Positions 1 to 11,505 are shown, numbered from the stretch's first letter. The stretch: DNA of 64,000 bases from Armillaria gallica (GCA_037576215.1 JBANDB010000005.1:6324001-6388000), one strand, 5' to 3'. The notes: a model not told the origin generated them from the sequence alone. A program made the numbers and translations.

Positions 1-152
1 GCTGGACAATGATTGCCTACGCTTCTCATTGTCGACAAGTGGTTGCCTTCCCCTGGTTCCTCCAGGCCTATGTTCTGTTGCAGGTCCCTTGTTTCGTTCG
101 GCGTTCCCCCATCATCGAGTCACCCTGCATCACGATAGGCATTGGCAACTGA

Positions 153-584
153 TCAGGGGCACTTACTCGACTCTGGTTCGTCCTTCGCCATCTTCAGGAC
201 TGAGGGCAAATAGACCCTTGCCCCCACGTCTATCTCGGATCCTGAGTTGACTATGTCATCCTCAGCTTTCCCCAAAGCCCCGTCGTGGGATTTACACTTT
301 GGTAACTGTACGGTATTCTCTTTTACCAGAGGAGGTTTCGCCGAAGCTATTCCCTTGAAACTCCCTGCGAGGCAGGGACTCCGTAGAGCTGTTCTTCCAG
401 GTGGATTGCCACTTGGCACCAGAACACCTGCTCCATCCAGTCGACCCTGTCTTGCAATGTACACCCCACTGTCCTTGGAATCACCTTGAGTCATGGGGTC
501 ACACATCCGAGGTGTTGCTGTTAAGATGGGTGTCACTATGGTAGGTGACTTACCATTCGCTTTTGCCTGTAATAGGTTACTCAT
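153..584 (-). pseudogene. Linker between gag zinc knuckle and protease, retroelement remnant
   Basis: A 143-codon frame following the zinc knuckle on the same strand, in the position of the spacer that precedes the aspartic protease in Ty3/gypsy elements. I do not see a D-S/T-G protease motif here or in the remaining 150 bases to the window edge. The assignment rests only on position and strand. Confidence 0.35.
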
Positions 585-874
585 CGAAGGTCGAGCCAGT
601 AGTCAGATGACTATTATGCCGCTTGTTCCGGGGTCCATAAGTTGATTCTTGCTTAGTTTCTGGTCTGATTGCGAAGTCGCAGGTATATTTGAATGCATGG
701 TAGATGCTACAGGCAATATATAAGTACAATTATGAAGTGCGATAGGCGTACCAGCCGAAACTAAGTCCTTAGCCGGGTAGATTGAATCGTTATCTACGTG
801 GCGGTTTCTTTTACCTCCTCGATTGTCGAGAGGTTTTCTCCTTCTGGATGGGCGTTCCAGTAAGTATTGCAGTG

Positions 875-1759
875 TCACAATGCTTTGGCCTGAGTTTTTG
901 GCGCGGTAGGGCAATTGTGCTTGAAGTGGCCTTTCTTGCCACATCAATAGCATACTGATGCTACCCTGGCTTCGTTGATATTCATCGGCTGCCCACGTCC
1001 TCTGTAGGTTGTTCCCATAGCCGTTGTTGTTGTTGGTACAGGAGCTGTTGTTTGACCACCCCGTATGGGCATGGTCGTCTTCTGTGATTGCAGTTGAGAT
1101 GGTACCGCTGTCATTCCTTCTGCCTGTTTGAGGCACCAGTTGTAGTCGATTCGGAGGAGACGAGCCTTCCAGCCTTCATAATCAGTTGGCACTTCTCTGT
1201 CAGCCGAGTATATGGTGTTTTTACTCGTCTGGCAGGTGGTTTTCTTGATTTGATGGAGCATGACTTGGTCATTGGTGCGTACTCTGGCATGGTGGGCTAG
1301 TTCTTCAAATAGCTGGAAGAACTTGTCGCTGTCCTTGTGGTCCGACTGCCTAAGCTTCTCCCACTGCATGTACTTTAGCTGTGAGTCAGCATCCTTCCAG
1401 AACCGCTTGTTAAGCTCCGACTTAAAGTCTTCGTAAGTCGGGTACTGTTGTTCCCTGTCCGGTGTCTTTCCTATGATCTGCACACACAGCTGCCACCACC
1501 TTTTGGCATCTTCTGCAAGTTGAGAGACACAAAAGACGACTTTGTGCAGGTGTTGGCAGAAGTGTCGGTTAAAGACATTGAAGTGCAGCTCGCACTTTAG
1601 GAAGAACCGGGCGATGTCGTCGGAGTCCCCCTTGAAGTCGTCAACTTCTTTCAAGATTTTTGGCTTGAAGTCATCGTAAGAGGCGATCGCTCCAGCTTGT
1701 AGTTCCCAGGGTATAGGCGGGTCCAGCATTGCTGGAGGTGTGGGGAAATGCGGGAGCAT
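875..1759 (-). pseudogene. gag capsid domain plus CCHC zinc knuckle, interrupted by TGA
   Basis: The translated frame has the composition and spacing of retrotransposon gag proteins: an acidic start, then FFLKCELHF, LAEDAKRWW and FKSELNKRFW-like blocks. The frame stops at a TGA (944-946) in the middle of the nucleocapsid knuckle. Reading through it gives C-Y-stop-C-G-K-K-G-H-F-K-H-N-C, a textbook CX2CX4HX4C knuckle with the stop in the variable second spacer. A TGA there is one C-to-T change from CGA (Arg), a common residue at that site. Downstream, only a short basic tail remains before the next stop at 875-877. The capsid assignment is from pattern recognition of the family; the loss of function is directly visible. 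Confidence 0.75.
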
Positions 1760-1762
1760 TAC

Positions 1763-2845
1763 TCATACTGGTGGGGCAGGAGGTGGTTGCGTGCCACCTC
1801 CGCCGCCTCCACCGGCTCCGTGACTGCCACCGGCAAATGGCTGGTATCCAGGTTGGTACGTTCCTGGTGCCACCTGCCTGGTGATGTAGGCGAAGGTGTT
1901 GGTGACCCAGGGAGGTGCTACCGGTGGTTCATCTGGCATTGGTTCCTGGATCTCAATTTCTGGTGCGGCCTCTTCATAATCGGGGAATTCCTCGATCATG
2001 GCATCTGGGTGTATTGCATTCCACAAGGTGCAAGCGTTCCGCTCCGCCTCATACTGTAAGATTTCATCTGCTGGGAGACCTCTATTTTTCCTCATAAAAT
2101 AATCGTTCCCGGCTGGGGAAGCTCCCCAAACCAGGGAAAAGGGTAATTCAAAGGCAAAGTAATTATAAATATTTAGGAAGGTTGCTTGCCTTAATATAGT
2201 GGGAGTAGGGACTGAGGGGTCATCATCTGTTTTGTTATAAAAATTGATGGCATCAGTTAGCATCGTCATTACTGGGGTAATAGGCGCTGTGCTCGCGCGT
2301 CTGCTCGGAGGTCGACTCGCTGATTTTGACCTCTGGCTGGGGCTGCTCTCGGAGTCGCTGGGCGAGTCACTCCCATGCACCTGCTCAAGAGGGATGGTTC
2401 GGGGACCTCTGGGGCTGTTCTCGCCAACCACTGCGCCTTGGTGGTGTGAGGGTAGAGGGGCTGGCGATGGGTTCCCTGACGTGTACAGGCTCGAGTGTCG
2501 GCTCGGTGGCCTGTACGGGGTAATTCCACATGGTGAGGGTTCTGCTCCTCCTTGAATGGGGTATGCGGTGCTCGGGTGAATTGGCGTCGCACGCCAGAAA
2601 GAAGGCACTGTAGGGGATGTTGACATTATCCCAGAACTCCTCGGGAGAGACACCGGCTGCAGGTGGTGGAGTAGAGTTCCTGCCAGCCCTAGGATCATTA
2701 TTGGTGGCTGGGGCGTTGGGTCATCTGTCGCGGCCCACGTTGGATCTCCTCCTATTAGTGGTGACTCAGGAGTCCATGCCGGGTGTGGGAGTTCGAGGGA
2801 CAAATGCAGCATAATAGGAGGCAGGATACTCGGAGGTGATGTCAA
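1763..2845 (-). pseudogene. Proline-rich N-terminal part of the gag polyprotein
   Basis: A 360-codon open frame immediately upstream of the gag domain, separated from it by a stop. It is rich in Pro, Ser and Thr, has a Gly run near its C-terminus, and ends in a Pro-rich tail. It has no ATG at its start and its reading continues from upstream sequence, so it is probably the middle of a longer polyprotein whose N-terminal end is the frame at 3203-2973. Basidiomycete gypsy elements often carry such low-complexity gag extensions, but that is general knowledge. I see no enzymatic motif. Confidence 0.45.
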
Positions 2846-2972
2846 CGTCGGCCGGGGGCCTTCTGGGAGGGATAGGAGTGCTTCTCTCCGGGATGACAGG
2901 AGGAGCCTGCTCAGAAATGTTCATCTCCGTCTCATCGATTCCTGGCTCAGAGAACTGGTGGATTGGGATCAG

Positions 2973-3203
2973 TCACCGTGGTACAGGTGCGAAGAGTTGG
3001 GGTGGCTGCTGCTTGAGCAGGATGCCATTTGTATTATCTGTAATGACTGAGGGGGTGGTACGGTGCACCTCTTCTTGTCGTCGGAGCTGTAGTTGTCTTG
3101 CCTTATGGCAAAACCTGACTGCAAGAATGAGGGTGATGGAGACGAGGGTGGCGCTTGGTATTCCTAGTGCAATGGCTATAACCCGAGCGTCATCGTTCTC
3201 CAT
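2973..3203 (-). CDS. Short N-terminal frame with a hydrophobic segment, retroelement-associated
   Basis: A 76-codon frame beginning at a true ATG. Residues ~7-28 are a hydrophobic stretch (VIAIALGIPSATLVSITLIL-like), followed by a basic R/Q/K-rich segment, as in a single-pass membrane anchor. It lies upstream of, and on the same strand as, the proline-rich gag frame, so it is most simply the start of the retroelement polyprotein. It could alternatively be the end of an unrelated gene that the element joined. Function unknown. Confidence 0.35.
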   Translation of the reverse strand: MENDDARVIAIALGIPSATLVSITLILAVRFCHKARQLQLRRQEEVHRTTPSVITDNTNGILLKQQPPQLFAPVPR

Positions 3204-3260
3204 GAAGCGGTGTTCTAGAGAAGAGGTAGTAAGAAGCTTTGAGCTAATTGTAAGACCTGA

Positions 3261-6200
3261 ACTTTCAATCTAGGGTAATGCAACGGCTGTATCGCATTCG
3301 TACAGTCACCGTTGAGTCCCGTGATGATTGACCATCAAGATTTGACTAATAGCGCTTAGTGAGAAGGAATGTGTTTCGGTATGAATAAACTTTAGCTCAA
3401 AGCTAGGGAATATACAGCTTTGAGTAAGCTACTTATATACTAAAGTGAGGGTCTGTAAAAGGTACTAAGATGAGGGTACCATGTTAGAAAGTGAATAAGC
3501 AAAATACACAGTAGCTGAGAATCATACGTGTCAGTGGAGCTTTTGTGGAGCTGTGACATGTGAAGATTTATGAAGGCTCCATGGAGTCGTGGATCTAAAG
3601 ATAAGATAAGATTATCTAAGCGCTGGGCGCTTAGATAAGGAAAATGAATAAATCGTAACAACCTGGAAGATATGACCTAGGAATGGTTCGGTGCAAAGAG
3701 ATTAACATGGAGATTGCCACCCATAGTATGGCAAGGATAATCAAGGACACTGCCATGTTCCAATGACTGTAGGACTTCATACCACCAAAACACAGGCCTC
3801 TGTGATATATCGGAAACACTCCAGATGATGGGAAAATATCAGGCATAAGAAGCCACTTCCGATTCGCCTGTTAGACGAGGAAGATGATAAATGGCAACAA
3901 CTGTATAGCATGGTGCATCATAAATTCTTCCTCCTTCTCACAGCTTATATTTAGGATGGTGTCTAATATGAACTTAAGATTAGCGTGCCAGTATGACTTC
4001 CACTATACTTTGGTTCAGAGATTTCCTCTGAAGCTGCAGAATGGAATCACGATAATCAATTTGATGGGTCAATGCGTTGTCATGCCCGCAGCGTGTCTAA
4101 GGATGTAATTTTGCAAAATTCACATACCTTACACGTTAGCAAAGCAGAAGCACAGAGAGCGGACTAACAATGCAAACGGCACACGAGGAAGCAAGGTCAC
4201 TAAGGTTGAGAGCTCTATGATAGAAACAGAAGCAACAGAATTAAAACATAAGGACTTCGTCATTGCACTGTACCTTACAGGCATGCACGACAATAGGGCC
4301 GAAGAGTGAGCTCACTCGTGCAAAACCTCCGTCTGCAATAGAGAATTCAACTTTCAGTGGGATGTGCTTGTATGCAGGCTGGAACTAATTTAGATAACTA
4401 TGTGTCGATAATCTATGACGTGTAGTCTCTGGAGATCCAGAGAAAAGATATCACACACAGGGTAATCAAAAGAACCCCAGACATGGCATAGAAACAGACT
4501 TCGGCCGATGGGAATAGTGAGCGGACTCGAAATCTGAAGCATTCCTTGGTTACCGAGTCTAGAATATGAAGCTGTCACCTTCGGAGCAGAACCGAAAGCT
4601 GAATATGAGGTGTGATCAGTGATCGAGGATTAAGCAGCCATTGAGTACAAGTCAGCAAGCTACTCTGCTGCTAGGGTGAACGATATCGACATCGCTTAGC
4701 CCTTTGAGGATACTAAAAGGAGGCCCAAGCAGCGCTCTGCCAAGAGTGTTGCACCCGTTGATGAACCTAGAGACTCCTGCGGGCAGAAAACACAAGACTT
4801 GTAATGGTGAGTGTAGTCAAACACAGAATCTGAAGGCAGGTTCTAGCGAGTCTAGTCTTGCACCTCTGTGCGATGACCGTAGCTTCCTGGTGGTGTAGCG
4901 AAGTATTGCTACGCTTTGTTATGATTCTCTGAAGGCTGTTCAGAGGCTCAAGGTATGTATGCGAACTTTCCTGGAACGGAAGAGATGCGTAAACGTGGAT
5001 GTATGCTGAGCGGGGGCGACCTAGATGCGGCGCGAACTATGTGGTGTCGGAATCCTGGCTACAGTTCCGGTAGAATCTATTTTCCTATGCTCGCGTGCTT
5101 TCTTTAGAGAAACGCAGAGATGGAGCTGGCTTATCTAGAGAAACTCGAATTAATATCGTTCCTAACTTATAGGAACAGTATGCTGTTGGTGTTAGAGACT
5201 AAAGTTCGGAATCCTAGCTACGGATTACCCTTTGAAGTCTTCAGGTATGCGAATTTATGACAGGAGGATGACAAACAAGGTAGTCTTTATATGATACCCT
5301 TGCTTGTGTTTTGGATGAGAGGACGTGAATCAAGTTATTTAACACTTGGTAGCTAGCGAGTTTAGAGAAAACTTTGCAAAGTGTTATATCTCTTAAGAAC
5401 GTAGAGATTTTAACTTTAATTCGCATGTATTGGGTGGTATGTGTGGTGTATGTATCCTCTATGGGGAACTGTACTTGCTAAGTAAGTGAACTTTTGCCTT
5501 GGCTTGATAACCGCAGTACATGATTTGTGAGCGTAGCGAACTATTTGTAACCGTAGTTCACTATACCGTGTGCTACTCTACTGTGCATACTTATTAAAAG
5601 TTCGCGTAGCCTAATAAAGCTATGGAAGGTTTACTAATTTACTTACTACTTACTCAGCCGCAGTTAATGGCTCACTAATCTCTACTATATTTCTAAGCTG
5701 TAAAGGCATATCCATATGGCCTCTTAAGAATCCATAGCTATGCATAGCCTACGCGTAGTTAAACCGCGTGACCGTATGGCTCTGTCCATGTGCAAAGGCC
5801 CAGAATAATGACGCATGTCTAATTTACTGCGGAAGGATTGGCAATCAATGTGCCTTGAGGCACAATGACTCATAGATATCGGAGTGAAAGTTCGCGTGGA
5901 GTGGGAAATTTAATATGATTCAACCTGTGCCAGACTTGCAACATTTGGTTTAGTGAAAGGCCGCGTAAGGGAGATAGGCAATAAATTGTAAGTGGTGTCC
6001 ACGATTTCAGAGCGCACAGAGCCTTGAGGCTCATCACCATTTGGACGAAGAATTATCAGCCGACAAAGGAAGTAAATTACTAAAAGACCATTTGTAATAA
6101 TCAATTCCCCATAGTATAAGTAGGTAGAATTTCATGTAGTAAAGCAAGATACCTACCCCCCACGTACAGTAATAAAGTTTCAGTTTGGATCTGGACTTGT

Positions 6201-7010
6201 TGCGACGCGTAAGAGTTAGTAGCTTCGAGCCTCAGCTAGAATGCAAGTTTAGCGAGCTCACAGAGAAATAGAACAAGAGAAACATTTTGGATAAAAACTT
6301 CGGTTTACTTGAGATAAGAAAGAGATTCAGGACAGTGACGCTGCACCCATCTTGAGAGTTTGCTGAGATAAATCTGAGAGAAAAGCTCTGTTCCTTTTCT
6401 GGTTCAGTGTAAAAAGAGAACTTGTGTTGTGTCGGCCTCTGTGTAGGTCTAGAAGTAGTTGCAAGGGAATCAGCCAGCTTGAGCTGTTCTAGCAGTTACA
6501 CAAAGTGTGACAGGTGTGCGCAGTTGGACCTTGCAGCACCGTTGTTAGGGTGAGCGCACTGTGTGTGAGGACTTGCGGAGACGGTTCTGAAAGTAATTAA
6601 GACTTGAGTGGGAGTGCTGAGGGCCTCCATCGTGACGAGTTTGGAAGTCAGGTTTAGCCCCTAAGAGAAAGGCGGCGTCACGCGCAGACTAGGTCTAGCG
6701 GTGGGTTGTACTTAGCAAGCTCACTGACCGAACTTGGTCAATTTGCGGATCTGCATGTCCGTGTGTTCTGGCTATTGAAATATATTTTGCCTCGAGTTGC
6801 GTGGTTCACCATGCTCTCTTGTAAAAAGCTCCGAAGAGCTAGAGAAATTGGGACTAGCTTGAAAATACTACGTTATTGTGCATATCGTTCTAGCAAGCTC
6901 ACTGAGAGAAGTTGGGATACTGTCGGCGCGCAAGAAGAATTAAAATCCTTGCTCCCCTCTGCACTTAAGGAGATTGTGTGTGTGTGTTTAGTGGGGTTGA
7001 GTTGAGTTTG
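3261..7010. other. Gene-free, repeat-like region
   Basis: No frame longer than ~100 codons and no recognisable protein. The DNA is comparatively AT-rich with many short recurring words: the 14-mer AGCAAGCTCACTGA occurs at 6714 and 6892, a variant (AGCGAGCTCACAGA) occurs at 6251, and CGTAG/GTAGC words recur between 4900 and 5750. Lying just upstream (minus sense) of the gag-like frames, it could hold leader or LTR sequence, but I could not find paired LTR ends. A GT-rich run lies near 6975-7018. Confidence 0.4.
3612..3638. repeat. Perfect 12-bp inverted repeat (hairpin)
   Basis: TTATCTAAGCGC, a 3-base loop (TGG), then the exact reverse complement. It lies in gene-free DNA. It could be a transposon remnant or a terminator-like palindrome; nothing nearby decides. 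Confidence 0.6.
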
Positions 7011-7350
7011 GTGTGTGTTCACACTAGGCTGTGCTCAGTTTCATGGGTGCCCGTCACCAGCCTCGTCAGCATGGACCATTAATGAACATGGTTGAAATCA
7101 ATGTGTCTATACTGCCTTTTAACTTGGTCTGTGATGCTGACTGGCCTTGGGTATTCGAAGGACTTCTTCCAGATTTCTCTTGATGATGGTCGGAAATATA
7201 TGAACAGGCTCTTTCCTTTCAGGACCAGAAAAGTGACTCCAGATACAATATGCAGCCCACCCCCACAGGTTATCCCATAGAACAGCTGTAGGTTAAAATT
7301 TTCAAGTTGACTGATGTATACTGAACCAACTAATTTCAGGTCTGGACCAG

Positions 7351-8620
7351 ATGTTTGTCAAATTGTGCATTCAATCTATGCAGACACTAACATGCCAATT
7401 CAGATCGTCACCTATCTCTTGCACTAGGGACTCTTCGGGACACTCTCTGTACAGCTTTGTGAGTCACTCATTCTCTAGTAATGTTGTTTCTAATACATTC
7501 TTGTCACCAGATCTATACTATCTAGCATTTCCGAACGACAGAAAATTTGTAAAATATCTCATCTATGGCATCTATATTGTTGAACTTGTTCAAACAATAC
7601 TTGCCAGCTACGATGTGTTTGCAATGTTCAGGTATGGGTTCAGTGATTTAGATGCCCTCACACATATACATTTCAATTGGCTCATTATCCCGATCATGAG
7701 CACCATCAGTGCATCAGTATGTGCAGCATCTTCTGCTCATTTCTTAACTTGAATACAGTTGCTTGTGTTGGACATGTCTTCTATGCATACTGAATCTTCA
7801 TGTTGTCAAAGTCACGAATCGTCCCAATATTCATCATCTGTGTTTGCTGCCATGCTCGTTATCTATGGCAGTCTAGCTCATCTATTTATAGGTATCCTTG
7901 ACCAGCTCTGTAGCAGCTATAAATATAGGTGTCTATTCTTTTGAAAAAACAACATCACTAAACTCAATAACCGGAAGATGTCCATGGCCGTTGGGGTAAC
8001 TAACTAACTAGATATCCCGTTCATTGTGCTGATGCATGCATAGATTTGGTGCAGAGGCTCTGCCTTGTGTGATATTGTCATCACTATCTGCATGACTTAC
8101 TATGTGAGCTCTTTCTCTCTTCCAGTTAACTTCATTGACATTGATACTATATCGCAGCTTATGCACAGCAGCACTAGTTTTCATCCAAAGTTAATTTGTC
8201 TCATCATTGAAACGGAATCTGTAACAGGTATTTACTCCCTACATTTCACAGTTCTCAGGAGATTAACATTTTCCACTTTTAGCTGTTGCCACTCTACTCA
8301 GCCTTATCCTCTTTTTTGCTTTCCCTGGCCAGGTATTCTATGTGACACCTGCTTTCATCATATCCAAGCTATATGCTAATACCGTTTACATGGTGCTGAA
8401 TTCGTGAATCCGTTTTATGGGTGGATGGGATATCTATACGTCTTCAACCAATATGGAGACGACGGCCATTATGATGGGCAATATCACTTCCCATTCAACC
8501 CAAGGCACACAGCGAACAGACAGGGTGGAAGGGCAGGTGTCAGTGGTCACGATAACTAAAGAGGTATTGAGCAACGATCACGAAATGAGTCGAATGAGTG
8601 TCAGTCATGGTGATTCATGT
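7351..8620 (+). pseudogene. DUF6534-type multi-pass membrane protein, decayed
   Basis: Pieces of one protein family appear in order along the plus strand: FPNDRKFVKYLIYGIYIVEL with following helices (7500-7690); a Phe-Tyr-Ala-Tyr-stop-Ile segment followed by SKSRIVPIFIIC (~7778-7840); WCRGSALCDIVITICMTYY (8047-8105); HPKLICLIIETESVTG (8180-8230); and TLLSLILFFAFPGQVFYVTP with KLYANTVYMVLNS (8280-8400). This order matches the six- to seven-helix DUF6534 proteins, which are very numerous in Agaricomycetes and of unknown function. In-frame TGA codons at 7791-7793 and 8405-8407 sit where the family has Arg (YRI and NSR), and a frame change is needed near 7845. The 5' exon is not clear. I therefore call it a pseudogene. 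Confidence 0.7.
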
Positions 8621-9314
8621 CTTTCTTTGAAGCTGATTTTCCTCCAAGGAGACACCACATGGCAGTGGTATGAGCCTCCCCAAGTAACTGTCAGACTACA
8701 AAGTTCTTTGAGCCTTACCCAACCTAATATTTATCATCTTGATGTTGTACACACCGATGCCAATTCAAATGTTACGTGTTATTCACTAATTCCATCATAA
8801 TGGTTACCAAAATTTCAGCAGATCTTTGTAAAAATTGGCACCAGAGGCTCAACACATCTGTTTATGTTATCAGGCATGTCTCAGTCAAAGAACCCATCAG
8901 ATAATGATAAAAAGATGGCAGGCTTGCTAACTATCGTGGCAGCAACTAGTATCAGGAATGGTTTGGGGTTGAACATTAGCTGCAAACTGTAAGTGGGATG
9001 CACAATTGTGAGTGCTCTGAAGAATTTGAAGGCAGGTGACAGAAGTGAGGAATGTCCTGGGCAGGACACATCTATAGACTGGACTAGAAATGAATGATGA
9101 AATGCCTGTCGAGCGCAGCGGTGATGGTCTCACCTAGCTGGTCTGAAATTGCAATGAACCCATCGAGAAAAAACCTCATACCTTGATCCCCATATGTTCC
9201 CTTTCTCTTCGATTTACCAAGGGCTGAATGCTAATGTCACAAGTATAGGCTCTGCTAGCTGTACACCCTATACCCAGCTGTTACCATACTTCATGATTGT
9301 ATTCTAGTCCATAT

Positions 9315-9322
9315 TGTGTATA
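9315..9322. repeat. Left 8-bp target-site duplication of the hAT-type MITE
   Basis: TGTGTATA, identical to positions 9766-9773 on the other side of the element. Confidence 0.85.
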
Positions 9323-9765
9323 TAGTGATGTCTGGGTCAGGCTTAAAGCCCGTGACCTGGCCTGACCCAGCCCGACCCGACCCTAAAAAGCCTGGCCCTG
9401 GTGGAGGGCTTTGGCAGGCTCAGGGCTCGGGCTCAAGCTATGGAAAGCCCAAGCCCTGGTCAGTTGTGGTAGTATCCTAATATCAGCTTTATAGATGGTG
9501 AGTATGATTCTTTTGTCATGTCAAGGCATCAATATGACAACTTACAGCAAAAATTAGGATAAGGATGTCACATATACCTCATCTCATGCATATAGATGCC
9601 AAAAGCCCTGCCAAAAGCCCAAGCCTGACCCGACCCAGGCCTGACCTAGAGGAGGGCTTTGGCAGGCTCAGGGCTCGGGCTCACACTTTGTCAAAGCCTG
9701 ACCCTCCAAAGCCTGGCCCAAGCCCGAAAAACCCGGCCCGGCCCGACCTGACCCGGACATCACTA
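9323..9765. mobile_element. hAT-type MITE, 443 bp, GGGCTCGGGCT-rich interior
   Basis: The ends are inverted repeats: TAGTGATGTCTGGGTCAGG on the left and the reverse complement of TAGTGATGTCCGGGTCAGG on the right (one mismatch). The TAGTG start fits the hAT terminal consensus, and the exact 8-bp TGTGTATA duplications on both sides fit hAT integration. The interior holds no coding frame of note. It carries two direct copies of a ~30-bp motif reading GAGGGCTTTGGCAGGCTCAG onward (near 9403 and 9652), plus many GGGCTTGGGC/AGCCCGAC words near both ends, typical of subterminal transposase-binding repeats. It inserted downstream of the DUF6534-like pseudogene. Confidence 0.88.
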
Positions 9766-9773
9766 TGTGTATA
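9766..9773. repeat. Right 8-bp target-site duplication of the hAT-type MITE
   Basis: TGTGTATA, matching 9315-9322 exactly. Confidence 0.85.
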
Positions 9774-10414
9774 TATGTCATGTGGTTGAATCTCTGGAGA
9801 GGCGGAGGCTATAGGACTGATACCGGGAGTTATCCATTTTTACCAGTTGATGCACAAAGTTATGATATGACATTGCAGAAGACGTTCTAAGTTACAAGAA
9901 CATACATAGAAGCTTCCTCCAAGGACACCATACATAGGAACATTAACATGCCTTTCAATATGCTGTACAAACTAAGGTGGCATGCAATACTACTTCTTGT
10001 GCTGGAGCACACTAAGATGATTACAAAAATTCTTTCAGGAGCACACAGGTAATTAGTATCATTCTGTGTCGCCTTGGATCATCCTAGTCGTGTCTGGGAG
10101 CCACCTTGTGGAGTTGCTGTATCCTAACTTATAGAATATGGTGATGCATTAACCAGAAGTTTGTTGTCGTGAAGCACTTCAATTGTGTATGAGGTCCTAT
10201 GATGGCTCCTTCGTCGTAACACAGGTGCATCGGACCGGTAATCCTGACACATCGTCAGAGCGCGCTGGGATCATCTGACCGCGACCCTTCCGAAAGACGG
10301 ATTAGGAGAAATTGCAGGATTCAACGGAAAAGACATGAGGTGAAATCACGGCGACACCATTTGAGTATTGAAGGTGATGATAACAACAGCACAAAAAAAT
10401 AAAACAAAACATGC
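9774..10414. other. No gene seen
   Basis: Only short frames; no domain, RNA gene or terminal repeat recognised. Confidence 0.5.
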
Positions 10415-10730
10415 ACTATGAATCAAAAAATATATGGGCTTCGTCATCCTCCCCCAGGTTCACTCTGGTACACTGCTCGGCTCCTCTATTCCAGGGAGAG
10501 TAGCAGGAGCAGGACGAAGGAGCCAATCGGGTCCATCTCGAAGGATCTCATTCCGGATTGAAATGCTGCACAACGTTCGTGCTCACACCCCCATACCCTA
10601 GGGTACGGTGACTCCACAAAGTGATCTCCGAGAAGACTCCACCCGCAGTATGTACTTCCTCATTTGCGACCACGTTCTGATAGTTTTGTACTTTTGTTGA
10701 CTGGCTGGGAGGTGTTCTGAGACATCGATC
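10415..10730. repeat. ~316-bp dispersed repeat, copy 1
   Basis: Nearly identical to 14826-15140 in the same orientation, from the A-rich start before ATGGGCTTCGTCATCCTCCC to GACATCGATC. Both copies have a minus-strand frame ending VVQHFNPE and sharing WSHR and LGYGGVSTNVV, with mostly conservative differences. No terminal inverted repeat or target duplication was found. It may be a transposon fragment or a duplicated gene piece. Confidence 0.8.
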
Positions 10731-11109
10731 TTGCATGTGTTCGGGTACCTAGGATGTACTGGTATTGCTTCTTGCGTCGACAGCAACCGGCCAGTAGTAG
10801 GGACGGTTGATACACTGGACAGGTCCTCCGAGTAAGTGATCGTGTCGATGATGGAATGGCACCAACTGATAAGTTGAATGTGTGTGATAATCTTGTATTG
10901 TGTATAAACCTGGTGTACAAAGCTGTCCTACATAAGTAGTAAAGTTGTGTCGAGTATAGTGATGTAGATAACAGTAGAGGTGAACTTGAATTATTTCGAA
11001 CGTCAGCTGCGACTGACTGGTGTAGAAAATGTAGACGTTATAATTCTACTTGTCGCGGAAACCAGTAAGCCAATATCTTACGTGCAAACATATGTAGATT
11101 AACGCCTAA

Positions 11110-11427
11110 CTACCTTTGGCTTCTACATAAAATGGCGTCAACGGATGATGAGGAAAGAATGGCATTTGCAAACTCACTAAGCAAGTCTTGGGATTGTCGT
11201 CTGTATACAATGCGCCTTATTCCATGTGCTCCTTCAGGACTTGATTCTTGATCTCCTGCCAAACTGTTAGAACGAAGAATTGAGCGAAAAATGTCACGGC
11301 GAACAAGGGCTGATAGTAACAGACCTGTCACTGTTAGACATGTTAAGCGCAGGTTAAATGCACGCAAAGTCCGACACATCGTTGGAGTAGAAAGAACGAT
11401 CGTATAGCTCAACCGCTCCGTCTTCAT
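11110..11427 (-). CDS. Small hydrophobic/basic protein downstream of F-box gene A
   Basis: A 105-codon frame from a true ATG at 11427 to the stop at 11110. A TATAAATGG box lies ~85 bases upstream (11506-11517), between this frame and the end of the F-box gene, which supports a separate transcript. The N-terminal half contains TPTMCRTLRAFNLRLTCLTV followed by a hydrophobic stretch. Almost the same peptide occurs downstream of F-box copy B (30157-29921). Differences between the copies fall mostly at third codon positions. The opposite strand has a parallel frame sharing the same wobble positions, so strand choice is not fully secure; the matching LxYxxxLxTPTM extension and the TATA box favour minus. 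Function unknown. Confidence 0.4.
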   Translation of the reverse strand: MKTERLSYTIVLSTPTMCRTLRAFNLRLTCLTVTGLLLSALVRRDIFRSILRSNSLAGDQESSPEGAHGIRRIVYRRQSQDLLSEFANAILSSSSVDAILCRSQR

Positions 11428-11505
11428 CGTGGCCTTCAAACTAGTACGGTAAATGTCATATCAAAGCGAACGAAGATGTGTACACATACAATCTCCGGTT
11501 TTTTT

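Larger units (their letters stand above)
1..3260 (-). mobile_element. Decayed Ty3/gypsy-like LTR retrotransposon (gag region), minus strand
   Basis: A run of minus-strand open frames reads as the 5' half of a Ty3/gypsy-type element: a short N-terminal frame with a membrane-like segment (3203-2973), a proline-rich frame (2845-1763), a retrotransposon gag domain (1759-944), a CCHC zinc knuckle, and a linker frame (584-153) where a protease would follow. No reverse transcriptase, RNase H or integrase is inside the window, so the element either continues left of position 1 or was truncated. The frames are separated by stops and shifts, so it is probably inactive. I could not identify LTR ends or a primer-binding site with confidence. 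Confidence 0.75.

Noticed and set aside
2836..3273. 145-codon plus-strand ORF
   Set aside because: Shadow of the minus-strand retroelement frames; composition is not protein-like.
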